From Prorocentrum cordatum (taxonomy: Eukaryota; Sar; Dinophyceae; Prorocentrales; Prorocentraceae): a stretch of DNA of 64,000 nt. The stretch is from contig CAUYUJ010020699.1 of the NCBI GenBank assembly GCA_963575745.1, positions 50,001 to 114,000 on the forward strand, read 5' to 3'. Made by a program: the position numbers and the translations under genes. Below, piece by piece: positions 29,310 through 38,449 of the stretch (the first letter of the stretch is position 1; every line of letters starts with the position of its first letter). The notes below the pieces were generated by a model that was not told where the DNA came from, searched no databases, and was given only the letters and a program-made list of their open reading frames with translations.

Positions 29310-30378
29310 GTGGCCATGTTCGGCTTTGGGGGGGCAATCTACCGAGCTCCGAAGCCGTCAGAGAACGACTCGGGGACGCAAAACCGGCCCGAAGGGAAGG
29401 CGTCGGGATTTCACCAGGGGCCCACGGCCCGTGAGAAGACCATGGCGTCGGGGAGGTCCGGGGAGGGTCGGGCGGGTGGTAATGGGGGGTGACTTCAATG
29501 GGGGTTGAAGGAAGGACCCTGACAGGGCCCTTCAGGGCCCCTTCTGGGCCCCTTCTGGGCCCTGCTTGCTCCAACAGGGGCCTTAAAGGACCCTTTTAGG
29601 GCACTTTTCTTCTCTTCCATACAGGTCGCCCCCCATCACCACCCGCCCGGGAGGGAGTTCGGAAAAGAGCCAGCCGAGTCAGCCGTGGCCTTCCCAGGGC
29701 GTTTGCGACCCTCCTCGTCTGGGCCTCCCTGGAGAGGCCTCTCGTCGCGGCTCCGCTGCGCAGAGCGGGCCCCTCTTCTTTCCCTCCCTCCCTTCCTCCC
29801 TCCCTCCCTCCCTTCCTCCCTCTGTCCCTCCCTCCCTTCCTCCCTCCCCCCGAGTCTGAGCGGACGTGGCGGGAGGGCGGGGCCAGGATGATAAATCCGT
29901 TCCGGAGCGTTCGGGAACGCTCTCAGAGCGTCCCGGAACGCTCTGAGAAGGCCGCGGCGCCAGAGACATCCTCCAGATCCCCGATTTATCCTCGCCCGAT
30001 GTTATCCTCATCTTGGCTTCGTCTTGCAGTGGAAACCCATGCCAAGAAACTAACCCTGCTTGCCTCCAGGGTGCCCTGGATCATCTAGGGCGTCGATGGT
30101 TTAGCGATGGAAAGCGTGACGTCCCCATGACAAAGATCAATAGACATCCTGGAGTCCCAGGGTGGGGTTCCTCGAGGAAGGCTCCTCGTGGCCGAGCTCC
30201 TGCTGTCTCAAGCGGGCCGCCTCCGAGAGGAGCTCCCCGCCGCCGGGGGCGGGCGGTCGCTCGCCTGCGGGAGCAGGCAGGCCGGCGGCTGCAACAGGGG
30301 GCTGCCCATGGGGGGAGCACAGGAGGAGGAGGAGGACGAGGAGGAGGAGGAGGAGGAGGAGGACGAGAAAAAGGAGGA

Positions 30379-30410
<32 letters not shown>

Positions 30411-31000
30411 AGGAGGAGGAAGAGGAGGAGGAGGAGGAGGAGGAGGAGAAGGACCGACGTCTCGTACACTGTGCCTTCGACGATGCTCGATCGCAGTTAG
30501 CTCTTCCATCTGCTGCCCACGCTTGAAGGCCCTCTGCGCCGCCGACATAAAATGAACACAGCAGGCACCTCGCGTAGGATGTTGCCTTGCGAGCAGGTGC
30601 CCCCCTCTGAAGGTTCTTATCCTCCGATAGTCCTGGGGGGACCACAGGAGCCCTGGGTCACTTGAGCATGTTGTTTGGGTTGCCCTCCAGGCCATCACGC
30701 GCGGTATGCCTCCTCCCCCCCCTATAACGTAACGTTCACTCCCTCAGTGCGTCCCCAGCACTTTCGCAGCGCGTCCCGCACCAGAGTCTGGAGGGGGGTG
30801 GGGGGCGCTACGTTATGCCCCCTCCCGTCCCCCTTCCTTCCCCCCCGTAACGCCCGTCATGGCCGCGAGTAGTTTCCTGCACTTGTGTTGAAAAATATTC
30901 CCCAATCAGAGCTTGTCTCTCTAGGGGTCCTAGCGGATTCATATGATTAGGTGAGGTGGGCGCCGATTTCGGTGGCACGCCCGGGTGCCCAGGTGCCCGG
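29310..31000. other. No gene seen; scattered simple repeats
   Basis: Holds CCCT-rich runs (about 29780-29850), two short back-to-back inverted repeats of GAGCGTTC/GAACGCTC (29902-29948), R3 copy 1 (30030-30180), (GGA)n (30321-30450) and C-rich stretches with ACGTTA motifs (30715-30815). Confidence 0.6.
30030..30180. repeat. Dispersed repeat R3, copy 1
   Basis: Shares CCAAGAAAC, CCTCCAGGGTGCCCTGG, AGCGTGAC and GTCCT/CATCCTGG blocks in order with 32784-32940. Confidence 0.6.
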
Positions 31001-31003
31001 GTG

Positions 31004-31250
31004 CCCGGTAGCCTTGTAGCCCTATGGCCACATAGCCTCAGAGCTTTATAGTCCCATAGCCCTATATCCCTCTAGCCCCGTAGCCCTAATAGCTCTGTGG
31101 CCATATAGCCCTGTAGCCCTATAGCCCTGTAGCCCTATAGCCCTATAGTCTTATAGCCTTATAGCCCTATAGCCCTATAGCCCTGTGTCACTATAGCCCT
31201 ATAGCCTTATAGCCCTATAGCCCTAGAGTTCCATAGCCCCATAGCCCTAA
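31004..31250. repeat. Minisatellite, 8-9-bp unit TAGCCCTA
   Basis: About 25 degenerate units of AGCCCTAT. Not the plant-type telomere repeat TTTAGGG. Confidence 0.85.
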
Positions 31251-31394
31251 AAAGTTTGTGGTTCGGGTTTTTGTTTGTCCAGTGTCGTTTACTTGTCATG
31301 TTTTGTTTTAACGCGCTCCTTCAGGGCGCTGGAAACTCGACGAGGAACGTGCCCCTAGACGTCTTGCAGCAAGATATAGAACCGCACGTTCCCA

Positions 31395-31525
31395 GTGCAT
31401 CGCCTGGGGGGCGCGAAGATGATCGCGCTTCGCGCGTCGCGATCTGGGCCAGAGCGGCTGCACTTCTCTTGCGGCGCGGCGGGAGGGCGCGAAGATGGGC
31501 GCACACCGCGGGGCGGATGAAGTGA
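31395..31525. repeat. GC-rich dispersed repeat, family R4, copy 4
   Basis: GGGCGCGAAGATGGGCGC and ACACCGCGGGGCGG fit the R4 pattern. A related block with GCGCGAAGATGATCGCGC lies just upstream. Confidence 0.45.
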
Positions 31526-31650
31526 CCCAGATCACTCGGGCACCCAGGGGCGCCGATCGCCCCTACGTTCGACGAGGCGCCCGGAGGCATGCGTGCAGTG
31601 AGTGCCCCCTCCCCCCCGCCCCTCTTCCGCGCCCCCTCCCTCCCGAGCAG

Positions 31651-32431
31651 GGAGTCGTGCCTGGCCCTGGTGGACGGCTTCCTCGACCACCAGGTAGACG
31701 GTGGGCTCGGCCTGCTCCAGGCCCAGACGGGCTCGCTCGGCGGCGGCCCCTGCGGCCACCTGTGCGGGCTCCCGCCCGCGCTCGACCGGTCGGACGTCTA
31801 CGACAACGCCCTGGCCGCGATCTACTACGTGAAGCGCGGGCGGCTGGAGGAGGCGAGGCGAATCCTCGACGTCTTCACGTCTCTCCTGTACCCCGGGGAC
31901 CTCCGGCCATCGTCCACGTTTCCAGGCCAGCGGGGCGGCATCCAGTTCCCCGGCACCGTCTACCATGGCCTCCCCTCTGGCCGCCCGCTGACGCTGCTGG
32001 CCGCGGCCTACCGGTCCACGATGAAGGCGCGCGCGGGCCAGTACTGGGGCGTCGAGGTCATGGACGGGGCCGTGGACACTGGCAACAACGCCTGGGCGGC
32101 TCTCGCGTTCGCCCACTACGCCGCCGCGGCTGGAGCGAAGTCCCGCCCGGAGGCCAGGTGCTACGCGGCGGTCGCGCGGGATGTCCTGGCGGCGCTGGCC
32201 AATGCCAGCGTGTGCGGCGATTCGCTGGGCGGCTACCTGGGGAGACTCCCCCCCTTCCCGGCCAACTACCGCTCCACGGAGCACAACCTCGACGTGGCAG
32301 CGCTCGCGCGCGCGCTGGGCGACGCCGCAGTCTCAGCGCACGCCGAGCGCTTCGTGCGGCAGATGCACGCGCGCCGGCCGGACTACCCGCGGGCGTACGC
32401 CACGGGCACGGGCAAGAGCAGCCCCGGGGAG
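31651..32431 (+). CDS. Host gene exon A: alpha/alpha-barrel (six-hairpin glycosidase-like) protein
   Basis: Uninterrupted frame of about 260 codons with helical-hairpin signatures: SDVYDNALAAIYYVKRGRLEEARRILDVF, VDTGNNAWAALAFAHYAAAA and RSTEHNLDVAALARAL (each read in pieces). From memory these resemble bacterial alpha/alpha-barrel proteins, in which the N-A-W and T-E-H-N-L-D motifs face the active site; substrate unknown. I place the exon start at 31651 because a pyrimidine-rich stretch and GAGCAG precede it. An alternative in-frame ATG lies at 31589. Upstream exons were not identified. The donor at 32432 is the non-canonical GA. Confidence 0.65.
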
Positions 32432-32580
32432 GAGTCGAGTAGGGGATCGACTACAGATTCAATGTTTCCCCAAATGTATTTCCTCGTCGAATCTACAAAA
32501 AAGACGTTCGTTTGCCCCGTGGAGTCGGCCAGAAACAGCTCTGGGGCAAATCAATGCCGCAGTCGATCCCCTGCTCGAAG
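32432..32580 (+). mobile_element. Introner-like element forming intron 1 (144 bp plus target duplication)
   Basis: Element 32435-32578 has 18-bp terminal inverted repeats, TCGAG[T/C]AGGGGATCGACT, with one mismatch. It is flanked by AGGAG at 32430-32434 and 32579-32583. Removing exactly one element plus one AGGAG (149 bp, 32432-32580, GA...AG) joins two complete codons and restores the frame of exon B. GA and GC donors are known in dinoflagellates, as are introners with inverted termini. Confidence 0.82.
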
Positions 32581-32745
32581 GAGCGCTGCGGCAGCTCGGT
32601 GCCCGCGTCCGCGCCCGTGGCCGCCGACGCGCAGTTCTGGACCCTGCTGGCGGGGGCAGACCCCGGAGGCTGGCGCGCCGCCGACGCCGTGTGGTGGGCG
32701 CTGCAGAGACCGGAGGGGCCCGAGGGCTCGCGGGAGGCGACGCAG
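32581..32745 (+). CDS. Host gene exon B
   Basis: In frame with exon A after intron 1 is removed: ERCGSSVPASAPVAADAQFW then TLLAGADPGGWRAADAVWWALQRP. The DAQFWTLLAGAD pattern continues the helical-hairpin protein. The preferred donor is CAG/GTCGCC at 32746 (phase 0); alternatives in phase are GT at 32776 and 32782. Confidence 0.6.
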
Positions 32746-32783
32746 GTCGCCGTGGATCCAGGCCTCCCAGGTGGGGTCCGAGT

Positions 32784-32940
32784 ACAGTGCAGGCCCACGC
32801 CAAGAAACACCCTGCTGGCCTCCAGGGTGCCCTGGGTTTCTTGGGTCTCGACGGTTCTGCGACGGAGAGCGTGACACGTTCCCGGACCAGAAGTCAAGGG
32901 ACGTCCTGGGGTCTCAGGGCCGGGTTTCTTGTGGAATGTT
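32784..32940. repeat. Dispersed repeat R3, copy 2 (in intron 2)
   Basis: Ordered blocks shared with 30030-30180. Contains an internal inverted repeat CCAAGAAAC ... GTTTCTTGG. Confidence 0.6.
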
Positions 32941-32953
32941 TCTTCTGGACTGG

Positions 32954-33172
32954 CCTCCACTGTAACTGTAGATGGGGTCGCAGGATCGCCCCGAATCGCC
33001 GATGCATCGGCGATGCGGCTCGATGTGGAGTCCGAGTTCCTCCACGCCGACTTCGCCGATGCATCGCCGACGTCGCCGGTGCATCGCCAATGCATCGGCG
33101 ATGCATCGCCGATGCATCGGCGATGCGGCGCGATCCTCTGACCCCATCTACTCCGACCCCATCCAGGAGGCC
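32954..33172. mobile_element. MITE-like TIR element, family R1, copy 2 (in intron 2)
   Basis: Same GGCCTC ends and GTAGATGGGGTC...AGGATCG inverted termini as copy 1 at 6002-6188. The interior is packed with the palindrome CGCCGATGCATCGGCG. Confidence 0.65.
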
Positions 33173-33261
33173 TCTGGTGGAGAAGAAACGGGTCCCGAGG
33201 GGAGGTGGGTCCTGTGGCTCGTCGCCGCGCTCGGGGCCCTCGGGGCCCTCTACAGGGCACC

Positions 33262-33312
33262 CGCGGGGGCGCGAAGGTCAACCGCGCATCGCGATGCGAG
33301 AAGTTTGGTGAC
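33262..33312. repeat. GC-rich dispersed repeat, family R4, copy 5
   Basis: GGGGGCGCGAAGGTCAACCG then CGCATCGCGATGCGAGAAG; a partial copy. Confidence 0.4.
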
Positions 33313-33435
33313 CACGCTCCATGGGGCCCTGCGACCCTTGACAAAACGGCTTGGGACGAAAAATGGGTCCCGAGGGAGAGCTCCCATGGTCCAGGACCCG
33401 TTTCCCTCAGGACCCGCGTTTTGCATGCCCAGCAG

Positions 33436-33785
33436 GGCATGTGGGAGTCCGACGCAGATGTCGTCGGGGCGGGCAACGATAGCGTTGCGGCCCCCAGGCT
33501 GAACGGTACCCGCTTCACCAACTGGGGCACCGGCGTCCAGTGGGAGGTGACTGCCAGCGCGACGATAGCAATGGTCAAGAGCGGGCAGCAGCTCGGCGGC
33601 GAGGCAGATCCGCGGCTGGCCCGCCGCATCGACGAGGCCAGGAACTCCTTGTACCACCTGCTCGTCAGGTACGGCGGCGTTCCTGCAAGCGTGCTGGGCG
33701 GCAACTACGAGGCATGGCGGCGAAACCTGCACCACTCGGCGTACCCGGGCGGCTCCGACACGGGCATCGGCTGGAGCTACTTCCG
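33436..33785 (+). CDS. Host gene exon C
   Basis: Reads GMWESDADVVGAGND...RFTNWGTGVQWEVTASATIA and ARRIDEARNSLYHLLVRYGG, ending GSDTGIGWSYFR. The W-E-x-T-A-S-A block and GIGWSYF fit the C-terminal half of the same alpha/alpha-barrel family. The acceptor is CCCAGCAG at 33435. GCAGG occurs at both intron-2 borders (32742-32746, 33432-33436), a possible target duplication. The donor looks like GC (33786). Confidence 0.6.
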
Positions 33786-34978
33786 GCACCGCCGGGCCGC
33801 TCCCCCCAAACGGGGCCCCCAAGTACGTGCAAGACCGGCCTCCAGGCCCCCGCCCAGGATTCGCAGCAGTTTGCCCTGCTGCGTCCAGCCGCGGCGCTGC
33901 AAGGGGCCCTCCGGGAGGCCAAGAGAGTCGCCATCCTTCTCACATATTCCCATCCCCACCTCCTCCTCCTCCTCCTCCTCCTCCTCCTCCTCCTCCCTCC
34001 TCCTCCACCTCCTCCTCCTCGTCCTCCTCCGCCTCCTCCTCCTCCTTCTCCCACTGGGCCAGGATATCTCTCGGGACGATCGAAGTGGGTACGGAAAGCA
34101 TGGGCACGATGCCCAACAACAGCTCTTGCTCATTTTGAACACGACTCGCTGTCCGCGCCGCCGCGGACTTTGTCCACTGAAGATTTACAGCCGCCTGCCC
34201 AACAGACCGCTGTTGGTTTTGGACAACATTTGATTTGGGGCATTGTACCCATGTTTTCCATACCCGATTCGGGTGTCCAAAATCTCAGCCCCACCAGCCC
34301 ACTCTCACATTGGTGGGGATAGGCTTCGCGAAACTCTGAGGAACATGCGTGTATCAAGCAGGTAAATCGGCCAGTGGGGCCAAGGCCACGCCAGTGAGGA
34401 TAGGGATTGGTTCAGCGATGCTCATGGAGGGCGGAGAAAGCGTCAGGACCCCGGATACCTGCACGTGGCCCCTTCCCGGGATCCGCAGCAGTTATTCGAG
34501 CTGCACCTGGCAGCAGTGCTGCCAGGGCCCTCCTGGAGGCCCAGAGACCCAGACCTCCAGTGTCTTGACTTTTGCAATATGGGGTCCCCAGAGTTGGCTT
34601 TGCATCTCGAGTCGTTTTTGTTGACGGTCCCTGGGCCCTGCGAGGGCCCCCAGAGGCCGACAACGGCGCAAAGCCTCCGCGTGGAGCTTCTCCGTGCGCT
34701 GGAGGCCCAGAGCTCGGCATCGCTCGGACGTGCGCGGACCATCGAGGAGCTTCTTGCATCACCCTGTGAAATAATGAACGCACGCAGCCGAAAAATGCAC
34801 GGGTAATGGACTTCCAAGCGATGGCAAGAGAGGCGGGGGAGGAGGAGGAGGAGGAGGAGGAGGAGGAGGAGGAGGAGGAGGAGGAGGAGGAGGAGGACGA
34901 GGAGGACGAGGAGGGCGAGGAGGACGAGGAGGACGAGGAGGAGGAGGAGGAGGAGGAGGAGGAGCCCAAGACCCCCAG
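33786..34978 (+). other. Host gene intron 3 (predicted GC-AG), repeat-filled
   Basis: Splicing 33785 to 34979 gives ...SYFR-YLHVASTAW, which continues the protein in frame. The intron holds (TCC)n (33959-34050), R2 copy 2, a repeated block GGAT[TC]CGCAGCAGTT...CTCC[GT]GGAGGCC at about 33856-33920 and 34479-34545, and (GGA)n (34836-34972). A stretch like the exon D start (TACCTGCACGTGGCC) occurs at about 34457-34471. Confidence 0.5.
34075..34275. mobile_element. TIR-type repeat, family R2, copy 2 (in intron 3)
   Basis: The termini are inverted repeats: GGGTACGGAAAGCATGGGCA at 34087 against GGGTATGGAAAACATGGGTA read on the other strand from 34265. The interior is shared with 6225-6370. Confidence 0.6.
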
Positions 34979-35065
34979 GTACCTGCACGTGGCCTCGACG
35001 GCCTGGACTGGGCTGCTGCTCCTGTACCAGGCCGACGCGGCCTCGCCCGTCCTCGAGGACGGGCC
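34979..35065 (+). CDS. Host gene exon D (3' end uncertain)
   Basis: Reads YLHVASTAWTGLLLLYQADA, the expected continuation after WSYFR. The acceptor is CCCCCAG at 34978. Beyond about 35065 the frame runs into (GGA)n without a credible stop, so a further exon or a degenerate end is likely. Confidence 0.5.
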
Positions 35066-35114
35066 AGCCCGCCGGGGCACCGGCAGGCTTTCAGTTGGCG
35101 GCGCACGCGAAGGG

Positions 35115-35230
35115 TGGAGGAGTGTGAGGAGAAGGAAGAGGAGGAGAAGGAGCAGGAGGAGGAGGAGGAGGAGGAGGAGGAGGCGGAGGAGAGGAGGAGG
35201 AGGAGGAGAAGGAGGGGGAGGGAGGCGGAG

Positions 35231-35261
<31 letters not shown>

Positions 35262-35375
35262 AGGATCCTCCTTTTCCTCCTCTTCCCCCGAATCCTCCTC
35301 CTCCTCCTCTTCCTCCTCCTCCCTCCTTCCTTCTCCTCCTCATCCTCCTCCTCTTCCTCCTTCTCCAGGTGTAAA
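35115..35375. repeat. (GGA)n followed by (TCC)n
   Basis: A purine tract (35115-35265) switches strand into a pyrimidine tract (35268-35372), forming a low-complexity inverted pair. Confidence 0.9.
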
Positions 35376-35411
35376 CTTTAGAGGTCCCCAGACCTCCAAC
35401 GTATTGAACAA

Positions 35412-35451
35412 CTAGAACCACGCGCGCGCTTCGCGCGCGCTTAGGTTCTAG
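35412..35451. repeat. Perfect two-part hairpin
   Basis: CTAGAACC (35412-35419) pairs with GGTTCTAG (35444-35451). Inside it, GCGCGCGC (35422-35429) pairs with GCGCGCGC (35433-35440) around a TTC loop. Confidence 0.85.
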
Positions 35452-35455
35452 CTTG

Positions 35456-35730
<275 letters not shown>

Positions 35731-36240
35731 TCGTGCTCCTGCTAAGTGGGCTTCTGTCCTGCTAAGTGGGCTCCAGATGTGCTTGATCCAGTTGTCAGCT
35801 CCGCCTCCTGCTGCTGGTCTTGTTTTTCCTCCTCGTCGTCCTCCTCCCCCTCCTCCTCCTCCTCCTCCACTTCCTCCTCCTGTCCTCCTCCCCTTCCTTC
35901 CTCTTTTCACGTCCTACTACCACCTCGTCCTCTCCCTCCTCCTCCTCCTCCTTGCCTCCTCCCCCTCCCCCTCCTCCTCCTCCTCCTCCTCCTCCTCCTC
36001 CTCCTCCTCCTCCTCCTCCTCCTCCCCCTCCTCCACCTCCTCCTCCTCCTCCTCCTCCTCCTCCTCCTCCTCCTCCTCCTCCTCCTCCTCCTCCTCCTCC
36101 TCCTCCTCCTCCTCCCCCTCCTCTGCCTCGTCGCCCCTCGGCGGCCTTCAGCGGCCGCCGGTGGCTTTCGGCAGCCCCTGGCGGCCTTCGGCGGCCCTCG
36201 GCGGCTTTCGGCGGCCCTCGTCGTGTTCCTGATAAGTTCG
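35731..36240 (+). repeat. Palindrome arm end, left: CTAAGTGGG module and (TCC)n
   Basis: The module TGCTCCTGCTAAGTGGGCTT ... GATGTGCTTGATCC ... CGCCTCCTGCTGCTGG occurs here. It recurs in diverged form at 36218-36290, with about 400 bp of (TCC)n between. The mirror is at about 54340-54850. Confidence 0.85.
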
Positions 36241-36362
36241 CTTCCGATGTGCTTGAGCCTGTTGCCAGCCCCGCCTCCTGCTACTGGTGTTGCACTGTGG
36301 TTCATGCCAAGTTGCATGGAGAGACCTGGAAAACAACTCCACATCCTCCTTATCGCGCTCCT

Positions 36363-36402
<40 letters not shown>

Positions 36403-36469
36403 ATCCCGCATCCCCCGCAGTGGAAGCCTCTGTCTCATGCCCATCTGCACTTGCATGTTGCATATGCTG

Positions 36470-36580
36470 CATTGCACTTGCATGGAATGCCATTGCAGTG
36501 CATTGCATTGCATGGCATTGCATTACAACGCATAGGATTGCATTTCTGTTGCGTCACTTCCCATTGCGCTGCGTTGCGTT
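36470..36580. repeat. (GCATT)n minisatellite, left arm
   Basis: TTGCATTGCATGG-type pentamers, mirrored at 54140-54235. Confidence 0.8.
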
Positions 36581-36589
36581 GCGTTGAGA

Positions 36590-38400
36590 GTTCCTCGCAA
36601 CTCTGGGCTCCGAGCTGCCAGGGGCAAGGTGGCCTGGCCCATTTCGCCTGACTCATCCTCGCAACTCTGGGATCCAAGATGCCACGCGCGAAGTGGTCCA
36701 GTCCATTTCGTCTGAGACGTCCTCGCAACTCTGGGCTCAGATATGCCCCTAACCTGAGGATGTCCAGCCCGTTTCGCCTTAGACATACTCGCAACTCTTG
36801 GCTCAGACATGCCGAGCGCGAGGTGATCTGGAAAAGCTTATTTCAGACATTCTCGCCTGAGACATCCTCCCCAACTCTGCGAGATGCCGCGCGCGAGGTG
36901 GTCTGGCCAATTTCGCCTGAGACATCTTCGCAACTCTGGGCTCCCAGATGCCGCGCGCGAAGAGGTGCGGCCCGGCTCGCCTGAGGATCCTTGCAAATCC
37001 TGGCTCATATATGTCCTGGATTGATGTGGTTCGGGCCCACTTCGCCTGAGACCTCCTCGCAGCTCTGGGTTCCGAGAAACCTCTCGCGAGGTGGTCTGGC
37101 CCATTTTCGCCAGAGGCATCATCGAAACTCTGGAATCGGAAATGCTCTGACTGAGTTGGTCCAGCACGATTCGCCTGTGACATCCTCGCAACTCTGGGCT
37201 CAGACATGCCCTGACCTGAGGTGGTCTGGCCCCATTCGCCCGGGGCATTCACGCAACTCTGAGATCCGAGATGCCAGGCGCGAGGTGGCCCAGTTAAACT
37301 CGCCTCAGACCTCCTCGCAACTCTGGGCTCCGAGATGCCGCGTGCGAAGCGGTCCGGCTAATTTTGCCTGCGACATCTTCGCAACTCTGGGCTCCAAGTT
37401 GTCGCGCGTGGGCTCAGGGATACTCTGACATAAGGTGGTCCAGCCTGTTTCGCCTGGGACATCCTCGCAACTCTAGGCTCAAAGATGCCGCGTGCGAGGT
37501 GGTCGGGCCCGTTTCGCCAGAGGCATCATCGAATCTCTGGGATCGGAAATGCTCTGACTGAGCTGGTCCAGCACGACTCGCCTGTGACATCCTCGCAACT
37601 CTGGGCTCAGATATGCCCTGACCTGAGGTGGTCTGGCCCCATTCGCCCGGGCATTCACGCAACTCTGAGATCCGAGATGCCAGGCTCGAGGCGGCCCAGT
37701 TAAACTCGCCTCAGACCTCCTCGCAACTCTGGGCTCCGAGATGCCGCGTGCGAAGCGGTCCGGCTAATTTTGCCTGCGACATCTTCGCAACTCTGGGCTC
37801 CAAGATGTCGCGCGCGGGCTCAGGGATACTCTGACATAAGGTGGTCCAGCCTGTTTCGCCTGGGACATCCTCGCAACTCCAGGCTCAGAGATGCCGCGTG
37901 CGAGGTGGTCGGGCCCGTTTCGCCTGAGACATCCTCGCAACTTTGGTCTCTGAACTGTTGTGGCCTGAGGTGATCTGGCCCATGTCGCCAGAGACATCCT
38001 CACAACTCTGGGCTCGAAATTGCGACGCGTGAGGTTGTCCGATCCGGTTCGCCTGAGACATCCTCGCAATTCTGGGCTCAGAGATGCTCCTGACTTGAGG
38101 TGATCTGGCCCATTTTCGCCTGAGACATCTTCGCAACTCTGGGCTCAGACATGCCGCGCCCGAGGTCGCTTGGCCAATATGGCCTGATGCATCCCCGCAA
38201 CTCCGGGCACAGTGATGATGCGCTCGAGGTACTCCGGCCGGATTTGCCTGATCCATCCTCGCAACTCTGGGCTCCAAAATGCCGCGCGAGAGATGGTCGG
38301 GCCAATTTCGCCTGAGACCTCCTCGCAACTCTGGGCTCCGAGATGCCGCGCACGAGGTAGCCCAGTCAGTTTTGCTTGAGACATCCTCACAACTGGGCTC
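36590..38400 (+). repeat. 64-66-bp satellite array, block 1
   Basis: About 28 degenerate units with CTCGCAACTCTGGGCTC, GAGATGCCGCGCGCGAGGTG and TTCGCCTGAGACAT. The same satellite appears inverted at 40855-41950, direct at 49228-50360 and inverted at 52850-54135. Confidence 0.92.
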
Positions 38401-38449
38401 CGAGAGGTGGGAGAGAGGAGTCAGATGGGGCCAGGCCCAAGCTTCCTGT

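Noticed and set aside
29310-31000. Upstream exons of the alpha/alpha-barrel gene
   Set aside because: No frame here shows the family's motifs or a credible splice donor in phase.
31004-31250. TAGCCCTA array as an interstitial telomere
   Set aside because: The unit is AGCCCTAT, not TTTAGGG or its complement, and it is too degenerate.
36251-36275. CTTGAGCCTGTTGCC as an antisense spliced-leader relic
   Set aside because: Only the first 8 bases agree; it is part of a repeated module of the palindrome arm.
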